Shown here in pieces: positions 24,701-36,700 of a stretch of 64,000 bases of DNA. The DNA lies in assembly GCF_950295315.1 (NCBI RefSeq), contig NC_080164.1, positions 55,151,451 through 55,215,450 of the forward strand. The letters are read 5' to 3'. Origin of the DNA: Erinaceus europaeus (Eukaryota > Chordata > Mammalia > Eulipotyphla > Erinaceidae). Position numbers and translations under genes: made by a program. A model generated the notes under the pieces. The model was not told the origin of the DNA. It was given only the letters and a program-made list of their open reading frames with translations, and did not search any database. Within the stretch, counting starts at the first letter, position 1. Each line of letters opens with the position of its first letter.

Positions 24701-27700
24701 AAAGCTTCTTGCTGGATTCCTTAGGTTTTTCCATGTATACTATCATGTCATCTGCAAATAAGGAGAGTTTGACTTCTTCTCTTCCAATCTGTATGCCTTT
24801 AATTCCTTGCTCCTGCCTGATTGCTATGGCAAGAACTTCCAACTCTATGTTGAATAGTAATGGTGATAGTGGGCAGCCCTGTCTAGTACCTGATCTGAGG
24901 GGAAATGCTTCCAGTTTTTCACCATTGAGTATGATGTTGGCTGTAGGTTTGCTATATATAGACTCCACTATCTTCAGGAATTTTCCATCTATTCCTATTT
25001 TTTGTAGTGTTTTGATCATAAAGGGATGTTGTATTTTGTCAAAGGCTTTCTCTGCATCGATTGATATGACCATGTGGTTTTTGGTCTTGCTTTTGTTGAT
25101 GTGGTGGATCACATTGATTGACTAACGTATATTAAACCAACCTTGCATGCTTGGGATAAACCCCACTTGGTCATGATGAACAATTTTTTTGATATACTGC
25201 TGTATCCGGTTGGCTAGAATTTTGTTCAATATTTTCGCATCTATGTTCATCAGAGATATTGGTCTGTAGTTTTCTTTTTTGGTTGTGTCCCTGTCTGCTT
25301 TTGGTATCAGGGTGATGTTGGCTTCATAGAAGCTGGCAGGGAGTATTCCAGTGTCTTCAGTCTTCTGGAAGACTTTTAAAAGTAGAGGTATTAGTTCTTC
25401 TTTGAAAGTTTTGTAGAATTCATTTGTAAAACCATCTGGTCCAGGACTTTTATTTTTGGGAAGATTTTTGATAACTGTTTCAATTTCATTAGCTGTGATG
25501 GGCCTGTTCATGTTATCCACTTCCTCTTTACTTAGTTTTGGAAGTTGGTAGGTATCTAGGAAATCATTCATTTCTTCCAGGTTCTCTAGCTTGGTGGCAT
25601 ATAGTTGTTCATAGTAGCCTCGCATGATATGTTGAATTTCTGCAGTGTCTGTTGTGATTTCTCCTCTTTCATTTACTATCCGATTTATTTGGGTCTTCTC
25701 CCTTTTTTGTTTTGTGAGTCTGGCTAAAGGTTTGTCGATTTTGTTTACTCTTTCGAAGAACCAACATTTACTTTCATTGATCTTTTGTATGGTTTTCCTA
25801 TTCTCAATGTTATTTATTTCTGCCCTAACTTTAGTAATTTCTGTCCTTCTGGTTGCTTTAGGATTCCTTTGTTGTTCTTCTTCTAGGTCTTTGAGATGTG
25901 CAATCAGGCTGTTTATTTGTGCCTTTTCTTGTTTCCTAATGTGTGCTTGTATAGCTATGAACTTCCCTCTTAGGACTGCTTTAGCTGTGTCCCAAATATT
26001 TTGATAGCTTGTGTCTTCATTTTCATTGAACTCTCGAAACATTTTGATTTCTTCCTTGATTTCCTCTTTGACCCAGAAGTTGTTAAGAAGTGTACTGTTG
26101 AGCTTCCACATTTTGGCACTGTTACTAATCTTTTGTTGATTGTTAAATGTTAGTTTAATTCCACTGTGGTCTGAGAAGATGCTTGGGATGATTTCAGTGC
26201 TCTTGAATAGGCTGATGCTGTCTTTGTGGCCTAACGTATGGTCTATCCTTGAGAATGATCCATGTGGATTTGAGTAAAATGTGTATTCCAGTTTCTTGGG
26301 ATGAATGACTCTGAAAATGTCCAATAGTTCTAGTTTATCTATCTCTTCATTTAGCTCCCTTATGTCTTTACTGATTTTGTGTCTGGATGATCTGTCAAGT
26401 TGAGACAGTGGGGTGTTGAAGTCCCCTACTATGATTGTGTTACTGTTAATATATTGTTGTAGCTCTTTCAGTAGAAGTTTGATGTATTTAGATGGCTTCT
26501 CATTGGGTGCATAGATATTAATAATTGTTAAGTCCTCTTGATTGACTGATCCTCTGAGTATTAAGTAGTGTCCATTCCTATCTTTTTTAATCTTATCTAT
26601 TTTAAAGTCTATCATGTCAGATATGAGAATAGCTGTTCCTGCCCTTTTTTGTGGGCCATTGGCTTGAATGATAGTTTTCCATCCTTTCACTTTAAGTCTG
26701 TGTTTGTCTTGTTGAGTTAGGTGAGTTTCCTGTAGACAACATATTGTTGGGTTGTGTTTTCTGATCCATCTTCCTACTCTGTGTCTTTTAATAGGTGAAT
26801 TCAGGCCATTCACATTTATTGATATCAAAGATTGAAGATATTTTAATGCCATTCTTGTAGAGTTTTAGAGTGTTTTGATATATGTCTTATTTGTGGTGGT
26901 CTGACTGTTTATAGGAGACCTTTCAGAACTTATTTCAGGGCAGGCTTGGTGATGGTTGCTTCCTTCAACTGTTGCTTGTCTGAGAAGGTTTTGATGCTTC
27001 CATCTAGTCTGAATGACAATCTAGCAGGATATAGTATTCTTGGCTGAAAGCCTTTCTCATTGAGCACTAGATAGATATCTTGCCATTCTCTTCTGGCCTG
27101 TAGTGTTTGTATGGAGAAGTCTGCTGCTAATCTTATGGGTTTTCCTTTGTAGGTGACTCTTTGTTTTTCTCTTGCAGCCTTGAGGATCCTTTCTTTATCC
27201 TTATTCCTTTCCAATCTAAGTATGACATGTCTTGGTGTCTTTAGGTCTGGGTTAATTCTGTTTGGGACCCTCTGGGCTTCTTGAATCTTTGTCTTTGGTG
27301 TTGTCTAGACTAGAGAAATTTTCAGCTATTATGGCCTGGAGAACGCTTTCTTCCTCCCCTTCTCTTTCTTCCTCTGGTAAGCCAATAATGCGAATATTGT
27401 TTCTTTTGAATTCATCCCATAGGACTCTGTTGTTGTTTTCAGCATCTCTTAATCTCTTTTTGAGATCTCTTACTTCTTTTTTAGTTGTCTCTAATTCATC
27501 CTCAATCTTGCTAATTCTGTCTTCAGCCTCATTGATTCTATTCTCTCTGCCCTCTACTGCTTTCTGGAGTTCATCTATTTTGTTGCCCTGCTCTGATACT
27601 GTTTTAGCTTGTTCAGCTAGTTGCCTTCTTAGCTCAGCGATTTCAGCTTTCAGCTCTCTAATAACTATGAGATAATTAGAATTGTCTTCCATATTCTCAT

Positions 27701-30700
27701 TTGTTGTTCCTGCATTTCTGATTACAATTTTTTCAAATTCTTTACTCACTCCTGTTATTATTTCCTTAGCTAATGTTTGGATGTTGAACTCGTTGTTTTG
27801 TGCTTCACCCTCTGGAGGACTTTTAGCTGGACTCTTGTCCTGGTTCGAGTCTCCAATATTTTTTCTTGTTGTTTTAACCATTTTAAATAAGTTAACAGTT
27901 TTTTAATCCCTGAGTTGGAGTTCAGTGGTGTAAAAGCCTTTTTTTCCCCCCCTGTAGGCTGTGGGAGCCTGAGGGCTTTTAAACTATCAATAGGCTTCTT
28001 GGCTTAATCACTGACTCCTGACCAATAGATAAAGCAGGGTGTGGCAGAGATAATCCAGTGGTTATGCAAAGAGACTTTCACAGCCCCTCAGCTATGCCAT
28101 GGAGGTATAGGTCTTCTGAGTTTCCCGGTTAGATCTCTGTACCCTGGTGTCCCTCCTGTTGCTGCTCCAGATTCTGAGGGTAGTAGCAATGGAGACTCAG
28201 AGTTGCACTTGGTGAGTCTCTGGGGAGTCCTTTCCTCCCTTCAGCTGTCCCCTTGTTGGTGGAGCAGACTGAAGGTGGTGTCTCCACTGACAAACTGTCG
28301 AACTGTTAGCAGTCACTTAATCTCTCCTTAGGCCCCTCTCTCCTCTCTGTCACCAGCCACTCGTGTTTGTACTCACGGGTGATTTACTGGGTTTCTGTGG
28401 TCATTCTAGTCCTGTCTTGTTTCGGTCCGGGTGGTCTCCTTTGGTATTCCTAGTTGATCCGGGAGAGGAGAGGAGAGGAGAGAAAGCAATCTGCTGCTCG
28501 TAGCTCCGCCTCCGGAAGTCGAATCCCCGGGTAATGCTTTTTTTAATTATTTCTAAAAGTATTTATTTTTCCCTTTTGTTGCCCTTGTTATTTTATTTTT
28601 TTTATTGTTGCAGATGTTGTTATTGATGTCATCCTTAGATAGGACAGAGAGGAGGGGAAGATGGGGAGAGAAAGATAGGCACCTGCAGATTTGCTTCACT
28701 GCCTGTGAAGTGACTCCACTGCAGCTGGGGAGCCGGGGACTTGAACCGAGATCCTCATACTGGTCCTTGAGCTTGGCGCCACATGCGCTTAACCCGCTGC
28801 ACTACCGCCTGACTCCAGATTATAGTGTTTTTTTTTTTAAATATTTTTATTTATTTATTTGATACAGAGAAATTGAGAGGAGAGAGAAATAGAGAAGGGA
28901 AGAGACAGACACCTGCAGCCCTGCCTCACCACTTGTGAAGCTTTCTCCCTGCAGGTGGGGACTCCAGGGGCTTGCACCCGGGACCATGTGCACTGCAATA
29001 TATGTGTTTAACCAGGTGTGCCACCTCCTGGCCCCTAGATAATAGTTTTTTGTTTTTTTTTAAACATTTTATTTATTTATGAGAAAGATAGGAGGAGAGA
29101 GAAAGGACCAGACATCACTCTAGCACATGTGCTGCCGGGGACCAAACTCGGGACCTCATGCTTGAGAGTCCAAAGCTTTATCACTGCCCACCTCCCGGAC
29201 CACAGATAATAGTTTTTTGTTTTTTTTTTCTCCCAGGGTTATTGCTGGGCTCGGTACCTGCACCATGAATCCACCGCTCCTGGAGGCCATTTTTCCCCCT
29301 TTTTGTTGCCCTAGTTGTTGCAGCCTCGTTGCGGTTATTATTGCCATTGTTGACGTTGCTTTGTTGTTGGATAGGACAGAGAGAAATGGAGAGAGGAGGG
29401 GAAAACAGAGAGAGGGGAGAGAAAGATAGACACCTGCAGACCTGCTTCACCACCTGTGAAGCGACTCCCCTGCAGGTGGGGAGCCGGGGGCTCGAACCGG
29501 GATCCTTACGCCGGTCCCTGCGCTTTGCGCCACGTGCGCTTAACCCACTGCGCCACCGCCCGACTCCCAGATAATAGTTTTTTAAGGATAACTTTAGAAA
29601 TAGTTTTTAGGGCTATGGAGATAGTATAATGGTCACGCAAAATGACTTTAATGCCTGAGGCTCCCAGGTCTTAGATTCAGTCTCAAGTACCACTTTTAGA
29701 CAGAGCTGAGCAGTGTTCTAGTTTTTCTCTCGGTATCTCTCTCATTAAAATTTAAGTTTCTGGGAGTCGGGCGATAGCGCTGCGGGTTAAGCGCAGGTGG
29801 CGCAAAGCGCAAGGACAGTGTAACGATCCTGGTTGGAGGCCCAGACTCCCCACCTGCAGGGGAGTTGCTTCACAGGCAGTGAAGCAGGTCTGCAGGTGTC
29901 TATCTTTCTCTCTTCCTGTCTTCCCTCCTCTCTCCATTTCTTTTTGTCCTATCCAACAACAACGACATCAACAACAACAATAACTACAACAATAAAACAA
30001 CAAGGGCAACAAAAAGGGAACAAATAAATAATAAAATATAAAAAAATTAAGTTTTTACTGGAAATCCAAGGATATCAGGCAATATGAAACAAAAGAATAA
30101 AGTAAAAATATTTTCAAGTTTTTGTGTATGATATCATTTCAGATATTTATGCAAGCTCTCTGATCAAGAGTTAAGACAGAGTGCAGCTCGAAATATGGCT
30201 GACTTAATGTGGAGCACAGTGAAAGAACCATTGGACACAACATTATGCTTTGATAAAGAAAGCCTAGATCTTGCATTTAAATACTTCATGTCACCTACTT
30301 TAACAATGAGATTGGCTGGACTGAGTCAGATAACGGTAAGCTATATTTGCTATATTTTTGTAGTGGTATATTTGTCTTCCAGATAATCATTTTTATGCCT
30401 GTTTATGGGGTGTTTATAATATACTAGATACAATGCTAAATATTTATTTTAATCTTTATTTGATAGATACAATCAGAAATTGAAAGACTGGGGACATAGA
30501 AAGGAAGAGAGACAAAGAGATACTTCTAGCCTTGCTTCACTACTCACAAAGCTTTCCCCCTATTGGTGGGGGTTGGAGGAGCCCTTCAACCTAGGTCCTT
30601 GGTGTGTTGTAACATGTTTGTTCAGCCAGGTGCACCACCGTCTGGCCCCTTGAGTATTTTTTTTCTATTTTTTTATTAGTGATTTAATAGTGGTTTATAA

Positions 30701-33700
30701 GGTTATAATATGATAGGTCCACATATACTCAGTATTTTAACACGTTTCTTTCTTGGTTTTAGAAATAATTTGTTTACCTTGTTTTAAACTTGAGGAACTG
30801 AAACTTAGATTTAGAAGAATTCATGACAGAGGTCTTGTTGATTTTAGGGCCTAATTAATGAGGAGAAAGGAATAAAAGCTGTATCATGTGGCCTGGTTGT
30901 GGTGCACTTGGTTGATCCTTGTGCTCAAGGATCCAGGTTCAAGCCTCTGTCCTTCCCTGCAGGGATGAAGCTTCACAAGTAGTGAATCAGTCCTTATGGG
31001 TGTCTCTTTCTCGCTCCCTCTCCTCTGTTTTTCTCTGTCCTATAAATAAAGGGCACTGGGAGTGGAAGATTTTTTTGTTTCAGGTCCAGTGATAATCTTG
31101 GAATAATAATAATAATAAAAAAGCCCCTGATATACATGGTGTTGGGTTGAACCTGGGTCTCAGATTTGCCAGTCCTGTGTTCTGTTGCTGATTTATTTTC
31201 TTCAGTCCTGGATAGCAGTGGTTTCTCATCTTCCTTTCCTTTCTCTTCCTATCACACTTCAAGGCACTGAAGTCTTGTAACTATTATGTTGTCTTCCTAT
31301 CCCGAAAGTAACATTTCAAAGTGAGAACTAGAGATTATAAGAGCTCAGTTTAGTTGATTTTTGCTGGACAGGTGCTATGGACTACAGGGTCAGAAGCTAT
31401 GTTTGACTAAGAAATGCTGTATTTGGTTTGCATACTAGTAAAGACGGTTTTTGGTAGGAACAAATAAGTATCAGTTTCGGTTGGAAGATGGAAGAAGACC
31501 TGCTATCCTTAAGTCTATATGCTTTTTTTTTTTTAATAACAATTTCCTTGAACCTAAGTGTTTACTGTGTCATTTTTCTTTGATTTACTAAGTCCCCATA
31601 AGCTTCATTCCTTTTTCACTCTTTGCCTATTTTTGTAGTAGAATTATTCTGAAGTAGCTAGGTTTTACCAATGTATCACTTTTTCCTAGATCTTACATCT
31701 AAGGAACCTTTCTTGAAATCTTTTTTTTCATAATGATAAACAGCTTGCCACCTTGAGTTAGATTTTTGTGTTTTTCTCTAATTCAGTTTTGTTCCTGTTA
31801 ATGTATTTATCAGAGTAAAGCAGATAGGATAAAAGGAAATGATCATACTCATTGAGTATGTATCTGATTATCTTGTTTATAATTTTGTTCTCATTGATGA
31901 TACACATATCAATGTTTCTTGACAAATTGCTAACATACATAGATTTTCAAAAGTGTTTTTTTCTAATTATAGAATCAACTTCATACTTTCAATGATGTGT
32001 GCAATAATGAGTCATTGGTATCAGACACAGAAACGTAAGTAGGAGTGCTAATTCACACATAATTATATCATTTTACTGTGTAGCTTGTTTATATGACAAA
32101 TTTAATTATTTTTTATTGATTGGAATTATATACTAGAAATTCTTATCTCTACCTTCATTCTGCATAGTCTTTAATAACTTTCAGAACTACATATTGCAGC
32201 AATTTCTGTTTGTTTTTTCTTTTTCCTTGCTTTTTTTACCATCAAAGTTAATACTGAGGCTTTGTACTTTACAGTTCCTCCACTCCCAGCCCTTTTTTTT
32301 TTTTTTTTTTTTGTTAAGGTGGAGAGAGAAGGAGAGATAACCATAGCCTTGCTTCAGTGTTCATAAAGTTTTCCTGTGCAGGTGGTGGGTAGGGACTTGA
32401 ACCTATGTTCTCATGTGTGGTAGTGTGTCCACTTTCTTATTTATTTAATTTATTTATTCCCTTTTGTTGCCCTTGTTAGTTTATTGTTGTAGTTTTTATT
32501 GTTGTCGTTGTTGTTGAATAGGACAGAGAGAAATGGAGAGAGGGGGAAGACGGGGAGAGAAAGATAGACACCTGCAGACCTGCTTCACCACTTGTAAAGT
32601 GACTCCCCTGCAGGTGGGGAGCCAGGGCTGGAACTGGGATCCTTATGCTGATCCTTGTGCTTTGTGCCACCTGCGCTTAGCTCACTGTGCTACAGCCTGA
32701 CTCCCTGTGTGTCCACTTTCTTCAGTGAGCTATCTCCTGGGCTTCCATGTAAGCATATCTTAATTTACAGTATTGGTCATAAATTTAAAAGGAAACTATT
32801 TGTATAGGAAAAATTGGTAGTAAAACATACTTTTCAGAAATCACACTTAATGTAGAATTAACACATTCAGTATATATTATGGTTAAAACAGGTCCATTTT
32901 TTATGCATAAAATGAGTAGTGTTTATTATATAGTATTTCAGAATCTCATTTGCTGTTTCCCCATTTTTTTTGTTTTTTGTTTTTTATTTTTAAATATTTA
33001 TTTTATTTATTTATTCCCTTTTGTTGCCCTTGTTTTATTGTTGTAGTTATTATTGTTGTTGTCGTTGTTGGATAGGACAGAGAGAAATGGAGAGAGGAGG
33101 GGAAGACAGAGAGGAGGAGAGAAAGATAGACACCTGCAGACCTGCTTCACTGCCTGTGAAGCGACTCCCCTGCAGGTGGGGAATCGGGGTTCGAACCGGG
33201 ATCCTTATGCCGGTCCTTGGGCTTTGCGCCACCTGCACTTAACCCGCTGCGCTACAGCCCGACTCCCCAGTTTCCCCATTTCTTATACTACATTCAAACT
33301 TTTCCCTCCCTCCTGTGACTAATACATCAGTTAGTGTTTAGATTTTGCCCTCAGTCTTAAGTGCTTCTACCTTTGGGGGCCTTTTAGCTGGAGTTTTGTA
33401 CTTGTTCATTTCTCCAATGTTCTTGGTTTAACCATTGTATATGGTGTGTTATGAGGTCCCTCTCTCAGTACTGTTCATATTCACTTCACTAATCACACTT
33501 GCTTGGATTGATTTGTGTCTAAGTATGGTACTTAGAGTTCACAGTTACAGAAATTAACAGTTGTTTCAATGTCTTGATCCTTGAGGTGAATCAGGGTGGC
33601 TGTTAAATTCACTTTTGTTCTTTATCTTCCCTGTAGGCTATGGGAGCCTGCGGGCTTTTTAACTATAACTAGATTTTTTAGCTTAATAACTCAATCCTAA

Positions 33701-36700
33701 TCTAGAGATAAAACAGGGTGAGGGAAAGATAGCACAGTGGTTTTGCAAAGAGACTCCCATGCTTCAAGGGTCCAAAGCCCCAGCCCAATTCAGCTTCTCT
33801 GACAGTAGTGAGAGCTAAGAAGGGCAGCAGTCCTTGGCCCTGTGAGTTTCTAAACAAATCCTGTTTGTACTCCCTGGGTTCTGAGGCAGTTATTCAGTGT
33901 GTCTCCAAATTCCTTAGGAGAACAATGTGGAAAGGCTGCCACTATACAGCCCCATTTCCAGACCACTGGGAGGTTATGTCTTGTCCTGAGTTGCCCGATC
34001 AGATCTCTGCTCCCTATGTCAGCTCAGGGCCTCCCCACTGCTGCTCCAGCCTCCAGGGACAGTAGCAATAGAGACTCAGTTGCATTTGGTGAGACTTAGG
34101 CAATCCTCTCCTCCCATCAGCAGTTTATTTGTTAATAAAACTCAGACCAGAGGTGGTGCCTGAACTGGCAGACTGGGACTGTTACTAGTCGCTCCCAAGT
34201 AGGCACAGCCTTTCAGCCCCAGGAATCTTTCCTTAGGCCCCTCTCTGTCCATGAAGCACACATGTTTGCATTCATCTATGACTTGGTGGGTTCCCAAAGT
34301 ATTCCAAGTCTTTTCTTGTGTTCTCAGGTGATCTTCTTTGTCATTCTTAGTTGACTGGGGAGAGGAGAGAGAGGCAGTTGCTGCTACTCTGTAGACCCAC
34401 CTCTGGAAGTCTTGCATATCTCTTTTCTATATACCATCAGCAAACAAATTAAATTTGAGAGTTACTGTTTACATTAATGTTACAAAAAGAGATAGATATA
34501 AATCTAAGAAAACACAAGTGATAAAAATGATCAGCCTGATCTATAGATTCAGTGCAATCTGAGTAAGGATTCTAAGAAGTTATTTTGTAAATACCAATAA
34601 ACTGATTCTGTAATTTATAAAAGGAAAAGCCAAAGATCTACTAAGGCAATCAAGTTTGTCTTGCCAGAGCACTGATCAACTCTGGCAGATAGTATTGCAG
34701 GGCATTGAACCAGGTACTTCAGAGCCACAGACATGAGAGTCTCTTTGCATAACTATTATGCTATTTACCCTGGGCCCCCCTCCCAATACTTTTTTTCCTT
34801 TGTTTTGTTATAGCTGAACCTGGGAACCTGCAGGTCAGATCCATACTCCTGTGGCTATTTTTCCTTTTCCTTTTTTTTTTTAATAGTTGTTTGAAATTGG
34901 AGTCCATATGTAACTTAGTTGTTTGATTCTCAGTAGTAACCCTCCCTACCCAGTTAACTTTTAAGTTGATGTATTTATCTTGATGTGTACTTTAAATATA
35001 CTCAGTTAAATATATGTCCTCTATAAAAGATCAATACTGAAAAGCTCAGCACTATATTACTGAACTAACATAATAGGTTGACTCCAGCAATTAAGGAGGT
35101 TGACCCCAGTGGTTAAATAGGTTAACTTTACTGCCTGCTTATTCATTCATTTATTTTGGTTATCACTGAGGCTTTACCACTCCAGGACGACTTTTATAGA
35201 TACTGAAGAAGAAAGAGAGAGAAAGGCATGAAAGAATATAGCACTTAAGTTTCCTCCAATGCAGTGAGGGTCAGGCTTGAACTGGGATCACACAAAGTAG
35301 AGCAGCACACTATCCATGTGAGCTATTTTATTGGCCCTTTGTTGCCACCATAGAACACTTTAAAGAGAATTGATGACTTTCTTTTCAGAAGGATAATGAA
35401 TGTAAAACTCTTCTAAACTTTATTGAAATGATCAGCTGTTACTAAATGTAATTAAATCATCCTAAATGATCAGATGGCATGTTTGGGGGATTGTATAGTG
35501 TTTTCTTCATGAGCATCAGGTAGTCATTTAGCTTGTTAATAAGTCTTTTACTCTTAGTTTACTGCTTGATAACTCTTTAGACAGCATTTTGGGAAATCTG
35601 AATACTTATTGTCTGATACATAAACTGAAAAAGAAAAAAAAAAAAACCAAAAGGCAGTCTTTGAGTAACCAAATAAATTGCTTAGTAGGTGTTACACTTG
35701 ATATTCTTTCCTCAGTATTTGGTGGTGTTATAACTTTACTGAGGCTTGTTAATTAGACAAAATAGCTATTTCTCCTATTTCTTATAACATTCAAAAGAGC
35801 TAAATATACATGGTAACTTCTCTTTACTTTGTTCATGAGAAACTAGGTTTTCAACTGATTCTGCTGTTTAGACACAGGAAATAATTATAATATTAATAAT
35901 ATGTTAACTGTTCTTGTTACTCTAGGTCCATTGCAAAAGAACTTGCAGACTGGCTTATAAGCAACAATGTGGTAGAACATATATTTGGACCAAACTTACA
36001 TATAGAGGTTTGTGGATGACTATTTAATTTTTTTGTTCTGTTAAAAGAGGAATATATGGGAGTGCAGTGGGTTAAGCGCACGTGGCGTAAAGCGCAAGGA
36101 CCAGTGTTAAGGATTCCGGTTCGAGCCCCCATCTCCCTACCTGCGGGGGAGTTGCTTCATAGGTGGTGAAGCAGGTCTTTCTCTCCCCTTCTCTGTCTTT
36201 CATTCCTCTCTCCATTTCTGTCTGTCCTATCCAACAATGATGACACAAATAACAACAACAATGAAAAACAAGGACAACAAAAGGGAAAATAAATAAATAT
36301 AAAAATTTTAAAAAAAGGAAAATATAAAAATAACAAGTTTTTCCTTTTCAGATCATCAAACAGTGCCAAGTGATTTTGAATTTTCTGGCAGCAGAAGGGC
36401 GACTCAGTACTCAGCATATTGACTGCATTTGGGCTGCAGCACAGGTAATACTAATAGCTCACTGAGTTCTTACTATATATTCTAAATGTTTATCCTCCAA
36501 ATGTGGAAAGTTCTGTCACTCTCATTTTATAGCTAAAGAAACTGAAGTATAGAAAAATTTGAGGAATTAGATTTATGACGTTAGCTTCAGAGTCTGTCTT
36601 ACTATATTGTTTTTAGAATTGAGAAATATGAAAATCATTTCGACATTTTTCATGAAACTAAGCTTACTAAGATACTTTTTTCCCTTTCATTTATACAGCA

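Larger units (their letters stand above)
22287..28528 (-). mobile_element. Full-length LINE-1, copy 'L1-A' (inactive)
   Basis: About 6.2 kb, antisense to USP34. In element order it has a 5' UTR (about 28528-27882), ORF1 (27881-26930, broken), ORF2 (26852-23027, broken) and a long 3' UTR with poly(A), seen here as poly-T at about 22281. The sequence GGGTAATGCTTTTTT occurs at about 22272 and again at 28529; I read it as the target-site duplication. It is nearly identical to L1-B at 48716-55028, so both are young. It landed beside an older L1 3' fragment (21900-22258). Confidence 0.95.

Noticed and set aside
24691..25125. Long + strand open frames opposite L1 ORF2 (also 51113-51598) and opposite ORF1 (27262-27675, 53676-54089)
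   Set aside because: They recur because the two L1 copies are nearly identical and their codon bias leaves the antisense frame open. There is no sign of an independent gene.
29219..29567. tRNA genes (A- and B-box-like motifs)
   Set aside because: The GGTTCGAGCC and GGTTAAGCGC motifs belong to SINE heads; no complete cloverleaf with its own termini was seen.
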